Of a stretch of DNA of 33,948 nucleotides, positions 24,381 through 32,015 are shown piece by piece. Location of the stretch: assembly GCA_019247605.1 (NCBI GenBank), contig JAFBAS010000125.1, positions 1 to 33,948 of the forward strand, read 5' to 3'. Below the pieces are notes generated by a model, which saw nothing but the letters and a program-made list of their open reading frames with translations, had not been told where the DNA came from and did not search any database. This stretch comes from Hyphomicrobiales bacterium (GTDB taxonomy: Bacteria > Pseudomonadota > Alphaproteobacteria > Rhizobiales > Beijerinckiaceae). A program made the translations under genes and the position numbers. Every line of letters begins with the position of its first letter. The first letter of the stretch is position 1.

Positions 24381-25286
24381 CTAGAGCTCGGCCGGAAAAC
24401 CTGGGGCGCGAAGATCGGTGTGCAACGCATCCTCGAGCAACTTCACGACCTTCGTCGACCATGCCGCTCCACCATAGGCCTCTCGCGCGCGAATGAACGT
24501 CTGCGCCGTGAGTGACGCGAGATCGAGCGGCACGCCCAAATCACGCCCGAGCTTCATCGCGAACCCGAGATCCTTGCAGGCGAGATCGAAGGTGAAATTG
24601 ATGTTGTAGCTTCCGTTGAGGATGAGCTGAGATTCGGTTTCATGCACGAAGCTGTTGCCGGAACTCGACTTGATGACGTGAAAGGCCTGCGCGAGATCAA
24701 GCCCGGCGCGTTTGGCGAGCATCAGCGCCTCACCGGCCGCTACAAGATGCACGAAGGCGAGCATATTGGTGACGACCTTGATCACCGAGGCGCTGCCGAC
24801 GCGCCCTACATGAAAGATCTGCTTCCCGAGCGCCTCGAGCGCCACGCGATGGCGCGCGAGAACATCGGCCTCGCCCCCCACAAGGATCGTGATTTCGCCC
24901 CGCGCGGCAAGGTGCACGCCTCCCGTGACAGGGGCTTCCAAAGTTGTGACGCCGTGCGTCGCGGCGATTTTTGCGAGCCGCTCTATCGTGTCCTGATCAT
25001 TGGTGCTCATCTCGATCCAAGTCGATCCGGGTCTGAGGTGAGCGAGTACGCCGCTTTCGCCGGCGACCACGCTCTCCGAAACCAAAGGTGACGGCAGGCA
25101 GGTAACTACGGCGTCCACCATCTCGCCCATGGCTTTGGGCGTCGCGGCCCATTTCGCTCCCTCGGCAACGAGCTCGGTTGCGGCTTCGGCACAAAGATCA
25201 TGCAGCGTGAGGTCGAAGCCCGCGCGCAAAAGGCGCGCCGCGAGCTTTCCGCCGAGGTTACCGAGACCGATAAATCCGTAACGCAT
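24381..25286 (-). CDS. NAD(P)-dependent 3-hydroxyisobutyrate dehydrogenase-like oxidoreductase
   Basis: A 301-residue beta-hydroxyacid dehydrogenase. Rossmann motif GFIGLGNLGGKLAARLLRAG at residues 4-23; the substrate loop EAPVTGGVHLAARGEITILV and helix GSASVIKVVTNML, where the Lys of IKVV corresponds to the catalytic lysine of the family. Members act on 3-hydroxyisobutyrate, tartronate semialdehyde or similar 2-/3-hydroxy acids. ATG at 25286 begins MRYGFIGLG. It lies 21 bases behind the enolase-superfamily gene on the same strand, making a two-gene operon suited to acid-sugar or hydroxy-acid catabolism. Confidence 0.9.
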   Translation of the reverse strand: MRYGFIGLGNLGGKLAARLLRAGFDLTLHDLCAEAATELVAEGAKWAATPKAMGEMVDAVVTCLPSPLVSESVVAGESGVLAHLRPGSTWIEMSTNDQDTIERLAKIAATHGVTTLEAPVTGGVHLAARGEITILVGGEADVLARHRVALEALGKQIFHVGRVGSASVIKVVTNMLAFVHLVAAGEALMLAKRAGLDLAQAFHVIKSSSGNSFVHETESQLILNGSYNINFTFDLACKDLGFAMKLGRDLGVPLDLASLTAQTFIRAREAYGGAAWSTKVVKLLEDALHTDLRAPGFPAEL

Positions 25287-25307
25287 CTCGTCACCCTCTC
25301 AAGGTGG

Positions 25308-26519
25308 TCAATCTGGCGGCCCGACCGGCTTCGTCGTTGGCATGAGATGAAGGGCATCGCCGTCGTAGGGATGCGCGAGCGCCACCTCTTCGTCGAGCTC
25401 GACGCCGAGGCCTGGGCTCGTCGGGGGAATTACATATCCCTCTTCCCAGCTGATCGGTGTTTTGAGGAGTTGCGCCTGGAAGCCGTCCCAGCGTTCGATG
25501 CTTTCAAGAATCAGGAAATTCGGGCTGCAAGTCGCGAGCTGGATATTCGCGGCGCCGACGACGGGGCCGCAATAAAGATGCGGCGCGATCTGCGCATAGT
25601 GGGCTTCCGCCATGCCGGCGATCTTCTTGGCTTCGAGAAGGCCGCCGACGCGCCCGAGATTCATCTGCAGGATGGAGGCTGCCTTCGTCTCGAGAACGCG
25701 CGAGAACTCGTATTTGGTGGTCAGGCGTTCTCCCGTGGCGATGGGGATCGACGTCTGCGCCGCCACCCGCGCCATCTCCTCCGGAACCTCGGGCGGCGTC
25801 GGCTCCTCGAACCAGAGCGGATCATAGGCCTCGAGCTTGCGGGCGAGGCGGACAGCGCCGGACGCCGTGAACTGGCCATGCGTGCCGAACAGGAGGTCGC
25901 ATCGGTCCCCCAGGGCGGCTCGAAGCGCCTTGCAGAAACTTTCGCTCAAGCTCAGTCGCTCGAGGCTCGGTTGGCGCGGATCGAAGGCCGAGTAAGGCCC
26001 CGCCGGATCGAATTTCACCGCCGTGAAGCCTTGCGCCACGTAGCCGAGCGCGCGTGCCGCGGCCGCATCCGGATCGCGATAGACCGCGCTGTCCGAATAG
26101 GCGTCGGCGCCCGGCTCGTCGGGATAAAGATAGGTATAGGTGCGAAGCCGCTCGTGCACTTTCCCGCCCAACAGCTCGTAGACCGGCCTGTCCAGCGCTT
26201 TGCCGACGATGTCCCAAAGCGCCATCTCGATTCCGGAGAGCACGCCCATCAGCGAGATGTCGGGACGCAGCGAGTAACCGCGCCCATAGACGTTGCGCCA
26301 GAGCGCCTCGATGCGAAACGGGTCGGCGCCGAGCACATGGTGCTCGAATACGTCCTCGATCATGGCAATGATCGTTCGTGGCCGAAAGCTCGCGGCGTAG
26401 ACCTCCCCCAGCCCCTCGATTCCGGTGTCGGTCAGGAGCTTGAGAAAAAGGAAGTAGCGCCCCCCCTGGCGGGGTGGAGGGTTGCCGACCATGAAGGTCT
26501 TGAGCTCGGCGATTTTCAA
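25308..26519 (-). CDS. Mandelate racemase/muconate lactonizing enzyme family protein with altered metal site
   Basis: A 403-residue enolase-superfamily protein, read from TTG at 26519 (GGAAAG upstream); the frame has no earlier credible start, so the TTG is inferred. Capping domain LKTFMVGNPPPR...IEMALWDIVGKALDRPV (1-120) and barrel. Compared with GalD/DgoD from memory: second and third metal ligands are kept (Glu238/239 in WFEEP, Glu264 in ATGER) and His314 (IAPHLYCGP) is present, but the first ligand Asp is Gly212 in FGTHGQF, and the dyad Asp is Asn287 in LQMNLGRVGG. Function therefore not certain: a dehydratase of an acid sugar is the usual guess. It precedes the HIBADH-like gene. Confidence 0.88.
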   Translation of the reverse strand: MKIAELKTFMVGNPPPRQGGRYFLFLKLLTDTGIEGLGEVYAASFRPRTIIAMIEDVFEHHVLGADPFRIEALWRNVYGRGYSLRPDISLMGVLSGIEMALWDIVGKALDRPVYELLGGKVHERLRTYTYLYPDEPGADAYSDSAVYRDPDAAAARALGYVAQGFTAVKFDPAGPYSAFDPRQPSLERLSLSESFCKALRAALGDRCDLLFGTHGQFTASGAVRLARKLEAYDPLWFEEPTPPEVPEEMARVAAQTSIPIATGERLTTKYEFSRVLETKAASILQMNLGRVGGLLEAKKIAGMAEAHYAQIAPHLYCGPVVGAANIQLATCSPNFLILESIERWDGFQAQLLKTPISWEEGYVIPPTSPGLGVELDEEVALAHPYDGDALHLMPTTKPVGPPD

Positions 26520-26628
26520 GGGCGCTTTCCGATGCTGGTGAGGGAAACGCGAATGCGGCTGAACAAGATGCAACACGATGCGACGAGAAGGAAAGAGGCA
26601 TGCACAGCCTCCGATCGCGTGCTCTCGA

Positions 26629-26642
26629 TTGCCTCGAGGCAA
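26629..26642. promoter_or_regulatory. 14-base perfect palindrome, possible operator for enolase-superfamily operon
   Basis: TTGCCTCGAGGCAA is a perfect palindrome about 110 bases upstream of the TTG start of the enolase-superfamily gene. Size and symmetry fit a dimeric helix-turn-helix operator (GntR- or LacI-type). No regulator gene is adjacent, so this is inference from symmetry alone. Confidence 0.35.
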
Positions 26643-26780
26643 GCAGGACCGCGCGTCGAGCGGCGGCCAGCTCTCCGCGACCTCTCGAATTGCAAACTCC
26701 GCGATCGCGTAAGCAGAGGTCGAGCTCGACGGTCGGCCTTGAAACTTTGGTCTTTATCAATTCGCCTTTTGCCGGCATTA

Positions 26781-26798
26781 TCTCGAGCTCCCTCGAGA
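26781..26798. promoter_or_regulatory. Inverted repeat TCTCGAG-4-CTCGAGA upstream of YeaQ-like gene
   Basis: Seven-base perfect arms, TCTCGAG and CTCGAGA, around four bases (CTCC), centred about 55 bases before the ATG at 26845. It shares the CTCGAG core with the palindrome at 26629-26642. It could be an operator; it is not followed by a T-run, so a terminator is less likely. Confidence 0.3.
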
Positions 26799-26844
26799 CG
26801 TGCCTAGTTTAACACAAGAGCAATCAGGTGAGCATGGCAGTCAA

Positions 26845-27111
26845 ATGAGCATCATTGGGACGATCATCATCGGCTTCATCGTGGGCGTGATTGCAAAATT
26901 CATAATGCCCGGCGACAAAAAGGAGCCAAAGGGTTTCATTCTGACGACCGTTCTGGGAATTGTGGGCGCATTCGTCGCGACCTACCTTGGGCAATCCGTC
27001 GGCTGGTATCAGCCGGGAGAATCCGCGGGCTTCCTCGGGGCCGTCGTCGGCGCGATAGTCGTGCTCTTCGTCTATGGCCTGTTGGCAGGTCACCAGCGCC
27101 ATCCCGTGTGA
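26845..27111 (+). CDS. GlsB/YeaQ/YmgE-family stress-response membrane protein
   Basis: An 88-residue, three-helix membrane protein: MSIIGTIIIGFIVGVIAKFI, PKGFILTTVLGIVGAFVATY (about 33-52) and GFLGAVVGAIVVLFVYGLLA. The FIVGVIAKFIMPG and GAFVATYLGQ blocks with glycine-spaced helices identify the transglycosylase-associated (YeaQ/YmgE) family, linked to stress conditions in enterobacteria with unknown mechanism. The ATG at 26845 is the start of similarity; upstream in-frame codons to 26800 are not conserved-looking. It converges with the sugar dehydrogenase gene 105 bases away. Confidence 0.9.
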   Translation: MSIIGTIIIGFIVGVIAKFIMPGDKKEPKGFILTTVLGIVGAFVATYLGQSVGWYQPGESAGFLGAVVGAIVVLFVYGLLAGHQRHPV

Positions 27112-27216
27112 CACACGCTCGACCCGCCAGCACAAAAGCGGCAGGCCGTGCTCGCTTGCCGGGGGCGCGGCATCTGGGGTCTGTCCTGGCGCTTGAGCTT
27201 TCTTTCTCGGCGCCCC

Positions 27217-28557
27217 TCACTTCGCTGCCGCGGAGACACGCCACACCGTGTTTCCAACATCGTCGGCAATGAGGAGCGCGCCGGTTCGATCGACCGCAAG
27301 CCCGACAGGCCTGCCGCGCGCTTGCCCATCCGAATTGAGAAAGCCCGTCACCACGTCTTGCGCCATACCGTTCGGATGCCCGTCTTGGAAGGGGATGTAG
27401 ACGACCTTGTAGCCGTTCAGCGTCTTGCGGTTCCAGCTTCCATGCTCGCCGACAAAGGCGCCCCCGCGGAAATTTTCGGGAAGGTTCGTTCCTGTGTAAA
27501 AGACGAGGCCCAAGGGCGCCACATGCGAGCTGAGTGCATAATCGGGCACGATGGCGCTCGCCACGAGGTCGGGTCGCTGCGGCATGACCCGCGGATCGAC
27601 GTGCTGGCCGTAATAGCTGTAAGGCCATCCATAAAAGCCGTTCTCCTTCACAGAAGTCAGGTAATCCGGCACGAGGTTCGGCCCGAGCTCGTCGCGCTCG
27701 TTCACCACCGCCCAGAGCGCGCCCGTCTGCGGCTCGAAACTCAATCCGTTCGGGTTGCGCAATCCCGAAGCGAAGACGCGGAAGCGGCCGGATGCCCTAT
27801 CCACTTCCCAGATCGCGGCTCGATCCTTTTCGGCCTCGATGCCGTTCTCGGTGATGTTGCTGTTCGAGCCGATCCCGACATAAAGCAAGGATCCATCCTT
27901 GCTGGCCACCAAATCCTTGGTCCAATGGTGGTCGATCGGGCCGCCTGGCAGCGGCGTCAGCGTGGTCGCCGGCTTGGTCATCTGCGTGTCCCCTGGCGTG
28001 TAGGGGTAGCGCAGGATCGCGTCGGTGTCGGCTACATAGATATCATTCCCGACCAAGGCCGCTCCGAAGGGCGAGCTCAGATGGTCGAGAAAGACGCTTC
28101 TCGTCTGGACCGCCCCGGCGTCGTTCATGCGCAACAGCGTGATTCGATTGCTGCCCTTGCTCTCACCGGAAGAGGTCGCCATGGATTCGACCCAACCCAT
28201 GATGAGGTCCTTCGGCCGCCGGATCGGGTGCAGATCGGGCGCGCGCGACTCGATGACCAAGACGTCCCCATTGGGAAGGACGTGAAGCGATCGCGGATGC
28301 TCGAGCCCCGTCGCAAGAGCTTGCACCTGTAGCCCCGGTGGGACGGTCGGCTTCTCTCCCTCTTTCCAGCCGACCACTTTGGCGATGTGCATCGGCGCCA
28401 ACAAATATTGCTCGATGGGCGGAAGATCGGGGTTGGGGCCAATCTGGCTGCGCGGATCGGGATCCTCGCTGTTGCATCCGGTGAGCGCGAGCGCGGCAAG
28501 AAAAATCGGCGCGAGGCGGCGCGCCGCGGATGCTCGGCGATGTCGAGCGCGTTTCAT
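27217..28557 (-). CDS. PQQ-dependent sugar (L-sorbosone-type) dehydrogenase lipoprotein
   Basis: A 446-residue secreted beta-propeller protein. Signal peptide with lipobox LTGC: LAPIFLAALALTGCNSEDPD (Cys28). Repeats of six-bladed propeller type: HPRSLHVLPNGDVLVIES, FGAALVGNDIYVADTDAIL, LRNPNGLSFEPQTGALWAVV, NERDELGPNLVPDYL, FYGWPYSYYGQHVDPRV and GRPVGLAVDRTGALLIADDV. These match the soluble aldose sugar/sorbosone dehydrogenase family that uses PQQ in the periplasm. PQQ-ligand residues cannot be verified by eye. The ATG at 28557 overlaps the stop of the DUF2231 gene (ATGA at 28554-28557), so the two are translationally coupled. Confidence 0.9.
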   Translation of the reverse strand: MKRARHRRASAARRLAPIFLAALALTGCNSEDPDPRSQIGPNPDLPPIEQYLLAPMHIAKVVGWKEGEKPTVPPGLQVQALATGLEHPRSLHVLPNGDVLVIESRAPDLHPIRRPKDLIMGWVESMATSSGESKGSNRITLLRMNDAGAVQTRSVFLDHLSSPFGAALVGNDIYVADTDAILRYPYTPGDTQMTKPATTLTPLPGGPIDHHWTKDLVASKDGSLLYVGIGSNSNITENGIEAEKDRAAIWEVDRASGRFRVFASGLRNPNGLSFEPQTGALWAVVNERDELGPNLVPDYLTSVKENGFYGWPYSYYGQHVDPRVMPQRPDLVASAIVPDYALSSHVAPLGLVFYTGTNLPENFRGGAFVGEHGSWNRKTLNGYKVVYIPFQDGHPNGMAQDVVTGFLNSDGQARGRPVGLAVDRTGALLIADDVGNTVWRVSAAAK

Positions 28558-29003
28558 TCGGCGATTCCCACACCGTGGCGATACACGAGCGACCAGCCCA
28601 TCCACCCGGTGAAGAGCAGAACGAGGACCGTCACACCCGAAAGAATGAGGCCGGTCGGCACGACCGAGGTCCACGCGTCTCGACTATGCACGAGGGCGTT
28701 GATGAAGCTCAGCACCAGAACCACCACGTTGCCGAGCACGTGCGGCCATGCGGGACGCTGTTCGCGGATCAAACGGTTCCCGAGGAAGTCGACGAGGCCT
28801 GCGAGGGCGGCCAGCACGCCCAACACGACCCCGAGCGTCACGAGCCAGGCCGAAACATCGGCCCACATCATGTCCATGGTTCGCCAATAGGCGAGATCGC
28901 TGAGGAAAGTGCCGACGAAGCACACGATCGGAAACGGCACCAGCATCGGGTGAATCGGACGCTTGGCGAGCTTCAGCGTAGGCTCGAGGGAACGCATTTC
29001 CAT
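28554..29003 (-). CDS. DUF2231-domain integral membrane protein
   Basis: A 149-residue protein with four transmembrane segments: HPMLVPFPIVCFVGTFLSDL, SAWLVTLGVVLGVLAALAGL, HVLGNVVVLVLSFINALVHS and GLILSGVTVLVLLFTGWMGW. RPIHPMLVPFPI near the N-terminus is the hallmark of DUF2231. Start at ATG 29003; an upstream extension to 29084 exists but the sequence is Arg-rich and not membrane-like. DUF2231 proteins often occur next to PQQ or c-type cytochrome dehydrogenases and are proposed to be heme- or quinone-associated membrane partners. Here the coupling with the dehydrogenase (ATGA) supports a role as its electron-accepting anchor, an inference. Confidence 0.9.
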   Translation of the reverse strand: MEMRSLEPTLKLAKRPIHPMLVPFPIVCFVGTFLSDLAYWRTMDMMWADVSAWLVTLGVVLGVLAALAGLVDFLGNRLIREQRPAWPHVLGNVVVLVLSFINALVHSRDAWTSVVPTGLILSGVTVLVLLFTGWMGWSLVYRHGVGIAE

Positions 29004-29163
29004 CGGGTGCTTTGCAGGGTTCCGGCCGCGGACCTTTCGGCAACGAAGAGCATCGCTCGAAGTTCCGCCGCGAAGCCCGCGCATCGCGAGCTGATTGCGT
29101 GCCCGCCTTGCGGGTGAGGCGTCGGGTCTCCAAAGCCGTTTGAGCGGTGGTAATCTGAAATCG

Positions 29164-29565
29164 TTAGCGCGATCGGCGAAAGGATTTCACGTGCGCCCGC
29201 AAGAACTCGGTGTATTCACTCTCTTCGATGTCTTGGGCTACAAGCGCCAAAACCGCATTCGCCGCATCTTCCTCGCTCGCCGTGAAGCCATAACCGTTGA
29301 GTTCCAGGAATAGGGTGCCGATCACGAAGCCTGTGCGCTTGTTGCCGTCGACAAAAGGGTGATTACGAACGATGCTCGCGGTGTAGAGGGCGGCAAGCCG
29401 AACGATCTCACTGCCACTCACATAAGCAAAATGCTGCCGCGGTCGCGCCAGCGCCGATTTCAAGACGCCATTGTCGCGTAAACCGGCCGCGCCACCATCG
29501 AGGGCCAACAATCGATCGTGCAGTATCAATGCATCCCGCTCGTCAATCCAAAGCGGTTCTTTCAT
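29164..29565 (-). CDS. doc: Doc-type toxin of a type II toxin-antitoxin system (Fic/Doc fold)
   Basis: A 133-residue Doc family protein starting MKEPLWIDERDALILHDRLL. The catalytic loop HPFVDGNKRTGF lies at residues 69-80 with the invariant His69, Asp73, Asn75, Lys76 and Arg77. Doc toxins phosphorylate EF-Tu with ATP, halting translation, and are held in check by the partner. The start overlaps the stop of the antitoxin gene by four bases (ATGA at 29562-29565), the usual antitoxin-first, overlapping order. All active-site residues are intact, so the toxin appears functional. Confidence 0.92.
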   Translation of the reverse strand: MKEPLWIDERDALILHDRLLALDGGAAGLRDNGVLKSALARPRQHFAYVSGSEIVRLAALYTASIVRNHPFVDGNKRTGFVIGTLFLELNGYGFTASEEDAANAVLALVAQDIEESEYTEFLRAHVKSFRRSR

Positions 29566-29789
29566 CGCGCCAGCACGGAAAGCGTGTTCCGGTAGCGGCG
29601 TATGATGTCCTCGGCCTTGGCCATCTTTTTTTCGAAGGAAGGATCGTAAGGCGTGAGCCGATAACCACCCCCCGGGCTTTCCGTCAGATAGAGCCGCGCA
29701 CCCTCGTTGGTGCTCAGGCGAGAGAGCACCTCCCTAGGGAGCACGACTCCGAGAGAATTGCCAATTTTGCGAACCTTGAGCTCGACCAT
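29562..29789 (-). CDS. AbrB/MazE/SpoVT-type antitoxin
   Basis: A 75-residue protein beginning MVELKVRKIGNSLGVVLPRE, the swapped-hairpin DNA-binding fold of the AbrB/MazE family, with a C-terminal part SFEKKMAKAEDIIRRYRNTL that should wrap the toxin. The ATG at 29789 is preceded by GGAGGGTGTGCGC; the GTG six bases earlier is too close to that site. It replaces the Phd-type antitoxin usually paired with Doc. It probably represses its own operon through the inverted repeat at 29807-29826. Confidence 0.9.
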   Translation of the reverse strand: MVELKVRKIGNSLGVVLPREVLSRLSTNEGARLYLTESPGGGYRLTPYDPSFEKKMAKAEDIIRRYRNTLSVLAR

Positions 29790-29806
29790 GCGCACACCCT
29801 CCGAAG

Positions 29807-29826
29807 GTTATGACAGATGTAATAAC
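29807..29826. promoter_or_regulatory. Candidate operator of the AbrB-Doc operon
   Basis: GTTAT (29807-29811), ten bases, then ATAAC (29822-29826) form an inverted repeat 17 bases upstream of the antitoxin start, in an AT-rich stretch TTATGACAGATGTAATAA. AbrB-type antitoxins bind such symmetric, AT-rich sites. A leftward promoter likely overlaps it, though no clear -35/-10 pair is seen. Confidence 0.4.
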
Positions 29827-30023
29827 ATGGCAGCCAAAAGCAAGGCCAATTGTCGAGCCGGAATTCCCGGAAGGATTGCCTCGACGACACCCACACGAAT
29901 TCCGGCGCTCCGCCATGCCGCAGAATGCCGGAATCGAGAGGCGCTCATCATCCGGGGAATATTGTTGCAAGTCTCGACCGCGCACGGTTGAATACCCAAG
30001 ACATTTGTCGATGCGAGGCGCCC

Positions 30024-30794
30024 ATGGCCGGAATTCTTCTGGAAGGCGACCATGTCAAGGACGAGGAACGGGCCGCGCATGCGCGAGCGCTCGCCGCAAA
30101 AGAGCGCGAGAAATCCTTGAGGCGCGCCGCCGAGGCCAAGGCACGCGTCGGTCCCCAAAAGCTCGGCGCGGCGCTGCAGTTTCCGGGCACGGCGATTTCC
30201 GATCGCGTCGTCGAACCGGGCCCCTTCACCTGCAAGCTCGCCAAGGGAGATCACTTGCGCATCATCGATCTCGAGGGCCAGCAGGCCGTCGATTTTCTCG
30301 TCTACGACGCGGAAAACCACGAGAACCGTTACAATGCCGCGAACACGATCAAGATCAACCGTTCCGTCTATGTCGGGAAAGGGTTCAAGCTGGTTTCCGA
30401 TCTCGGCGAGGTCTTGATGACCGTCGTCGAGGACACGGTCGGCCACCACGACACGATCGGCGGCTGTTGCAGCACCGAAGTCAACCACATGCGCTACGGC
30501 ATCAAGGGCACGCCGAGCTGCCGGACCAACTTCATCACCGCGCTGCGCGCGCACGGCATGGAGCCGCGCGACATCCCCGCCAACATCAACTTCTTCATGA
30601 ACGTGCCGGTGCGCCATGACGGCTCGACGGAAATCGTCGACGGCTTGAGCGAGCCCGGCGACTACGTGGATCTGCGCGCCGAAAAGGACGTGCTGGTCGT
30701 GATTTCGAACTGCCCACAGCAATTCAACCCGTGCAGCGGCTGGAATCCGACGCCGGTCCGCATCATCGAATGGCACCCCTCGCGTGGCAAATGA
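30024..30794 (+). CDS. DUF1989 (urea carboxylase-associated) family protein
   Basis: A 256-residue protein of the DUF1989 family, often annotated as urea carboxylase-associated protein. Start ATG at 30024 with GCGAGGCGCCC upstream; a longer frame begins at 29850 but the extra 58 residues are unlike the family. Conserved blocks: DLEGQQAVDFLVYDAENHEN, VVEDTVGHHDTIGGCCSTEV and the C-terminal NCPQQFNPCSGWNPTPVRII, whose Cys and Pro spacing is typical. The N-terminal 45 residues are charged and helical (DERAAHARALAAKEREKS-type). In other bacteria two such proteins accompany urea carboxylase or guanidine/carboxyguanidine degradation genes. Neither is present here, so its role is unknown. Confidence 0.88.
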   Translation: MAGILLEGDHVKDEERAAHARALAAKEREKSLRRAAEAKARVGPQKLGAALQFPGTAISDRVVEPGPFTCKLAKGDHLRIIDLEGQQAVDFLVYDAENHENRYNAANTIKINRSVYVGKGFKLVSDLGEVLMTVVEDTVGHHDTIGGCCSTEVNHMRYGIKGTPSCRTNFITALRAHGMEPRDIPANINFFMNVPVRHDGSTEIVDGLSEPGDYVDLRAEKDVLVVISNCPQQFNPCSGWNPTPVRIIEWHPSRGK

Positions 30795-30848
30795 GGCCGT
30801 GACGGCACGCGCTGCAGCGTGCCTCACGTTCTTTTCGTCGAGGGGAAT

Positions 30849-31595
30849 GTGACGATCTTCCCCATCGCGTGGAAGAGCCTGCAGGCGCGCTCGGCCGGAG
30901 CCCTTCTCGTTCTGCTCTGCGCCTGTGCTCCCGTCCCCGCCGAATTTACAACCTCGGGCGGTTTCATGGCGCCCGGGTCGCAGCCGCCCAACGTCGGAGA
31001 CGCGGGCCGTGCGGCGCTCGCCTACCATGACTCAGGTGCCTATGAACGTGACCTTGCGGCCGTCTCGTCCGAAGCGAAAGCCTGGATCGCGTCACAGGCC
31101 GACAAGGTTGCCCGCCCCGCCTTGGTCCTCGACATCGACGAGACCGTGCTTTCCAATTGGGAGATCATCAAGCTCGACGATTTCGGCCGCCCGATCCGCG
31201 GGCCCTGCGATCTAGGGTCGGGCGCTCCTTGCGGATGGGCCGCGTGGGATCAACTCGGGCGCGATCCTCCGATCAAGCCAATGCTTGAGCTTTTCCGTTC
31301 GGCCAAGGAAGCGGGGGTCACGGTGTTCTTCATCACGGGGCGTCCGCAATCCCAACGTGCGGCGACGCAGCGCAATCTCGCTGCTTCCGGCTACCGCGGC
31401 TACGCGAAACTCTACATGGTGCCCGACGGATCGCATTTCGCGTCCGCCGCCGACTTCAAAACCCCGATCAGAGCGCAAATCGAGGCGATGGGATACACGA
31501 TCATCGCCAACATCGGAGACCAGCCTTCGGATTTGGCCGGCGGTCACGCGCAGAAAACATTCCAGCTTCCCGATCCGTTCTATCGTGTGCCGTAA
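30849..31595 (+). CDS. HAD-superfamily acid phosphatase-like lipoprotein (class B / e(P4)-like)
   Basis: A 248-residue secreted HAD phosphatase. GTG at 30849 is preceded by GAGGGGAAT, so I prefer it to an upstream in-frame GTG at 30819. Signal sequence AGALLVLLCAC with a probable lipidated Cys26. HAD motif I is LDIDETVLSN (Asp95 and Asp97), motif II FFITGRPQSQ, motif III/IV NIGDQPSDLAGG. It matches the acid phosphatase IIIB family (Acid_phosphat_B) that includes the e(P4) outer-membrane lipoprotein phosphomonoesterase. It should act in the periplasm on nucleotides or phosphorylated amines. It is the last protein gene before the tRNA-Ser. Confidence 0.88.
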   Translation: MTIFPIAWKSLQARSAGALLVLLCACAPVPAEFTTSGGFMAPGSQPPNVGDAGRAALAYHDSGAYERDLAAVSSEAKAWIASQADKVARPALVLDIDETVLSNWEIIKLDDFGRPIRGPCDLGSGAPCGWAAWDQLGRDPPIKPMLELFRSAKEAGVTVFFITGRPQSQRAATQRNLAASGYRGYAKLYMVPDGSHFASAADFKTPIRAQIEAMGYTIIANIGDQPSDLAGGHAQKTFQLPDPFYRVP

Positions 31596-31725
31596 TGATC
31601 CGACTCGCAGCGATCATCCCGTCGTGGCGCGTCAACGCCATCATCGCGTCTGTGCCCATGCTCATCGCCGCGCGCCCCGCTGTTTGCATGCGGACGCGCT
31701 GACGCTATATGACGGTCCGCCCTGC

Positions 31726-31815
31726 GGAGGGGTGGCCGAGTGGTTGAAGGCGCACGCCTGGAAAGTGTGTATACGGGAAACCGTATCGCGGGTTCGAATC
31801 CCGCTCCCTCCGCCA
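31726..31815 (+). tRNA. tRNA-Ser(GGA)
   Basis: A 90-base tRNA including CCA. Acceptor GGAGGGG (31726-31732) pairs with TCCCTCC before discriminator G and CCA (31813-31815). D arm GGCCGAG, anticodon stem CACGC/GTGTG with anticodon GGA at 31760-31762 (reads UCC and UCU), a long class II variable arm (TACGGGAAACCGTA) and T arm GCGGGTTCGAATCCCGC. The long variable arm and GGA anticodon give serine. CCA is encoded in the gene. tRNA-Ser genes are common integration sites, and the DNA after this one changes character. Confidence 0.97.
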
Positions 31816-31865
31816 AATCGTCCGTCCAACACTGTCCAACAGCGTCCATCCAAATCTAAATCCGA

Positions 31866-32015
31866 CCCTACCAGACATGGCGGCAGTTTCTGGAGATATG
31901 CCAAGACCTACCGGCCCCTCAACTGCCGTTGTACGACCACTTGGCCGGCCGGACCAACACCATGCACTTGAAAGACCGACTTGGCGATATCGAGATTGAT
32001 CGTCGAGATTTGCAT
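31866..32015 (-). mobile_element. IS110-family transposase N-terminal remnant
   Basis: From ATG at 32015 leftward the frame reads MQISTINLDIAKSVFQVHGV then GPAGQVVVQRQLRGR, a stop TAG (31908-31910), then in the same frame [14 protein letters not shown]. This is the start of IS110-type transposases, with the DEDD-type first Asp in LDIAK. The stop falls inside otherwise matching sequence, and the match ends after CLVG about 50 bases from the tRNA. The upstream side (32016-32150) looks like IS110 leader DNA, with symmetric AGCTCCCCCGAATCGTGGGAG. It is a truncated, inactive copy. Confidence 0.75.

Larger units (their letters stand above)
26520..26844. other. Intergenic region upstream of the enolase-superfamily and YeaQ genes
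   Basis: 325 bases between divergent genes. No protein-like frame recognised. It holds two separate symmetric sites described on their own (26629-26642 and 26781-26798). The stretch 26740-26775 is AT-richer than its surroundings (ctttggtctttatcaattcg) and may contain a promoter for the rightward gene. Confidence 0.4.

Noticed and set aside
25200-26807. 535-codon rightward frame across the enolase-superfamily gene
   Set aside because: No recognisable domain; antisense shadow extended by GC-rich codons.
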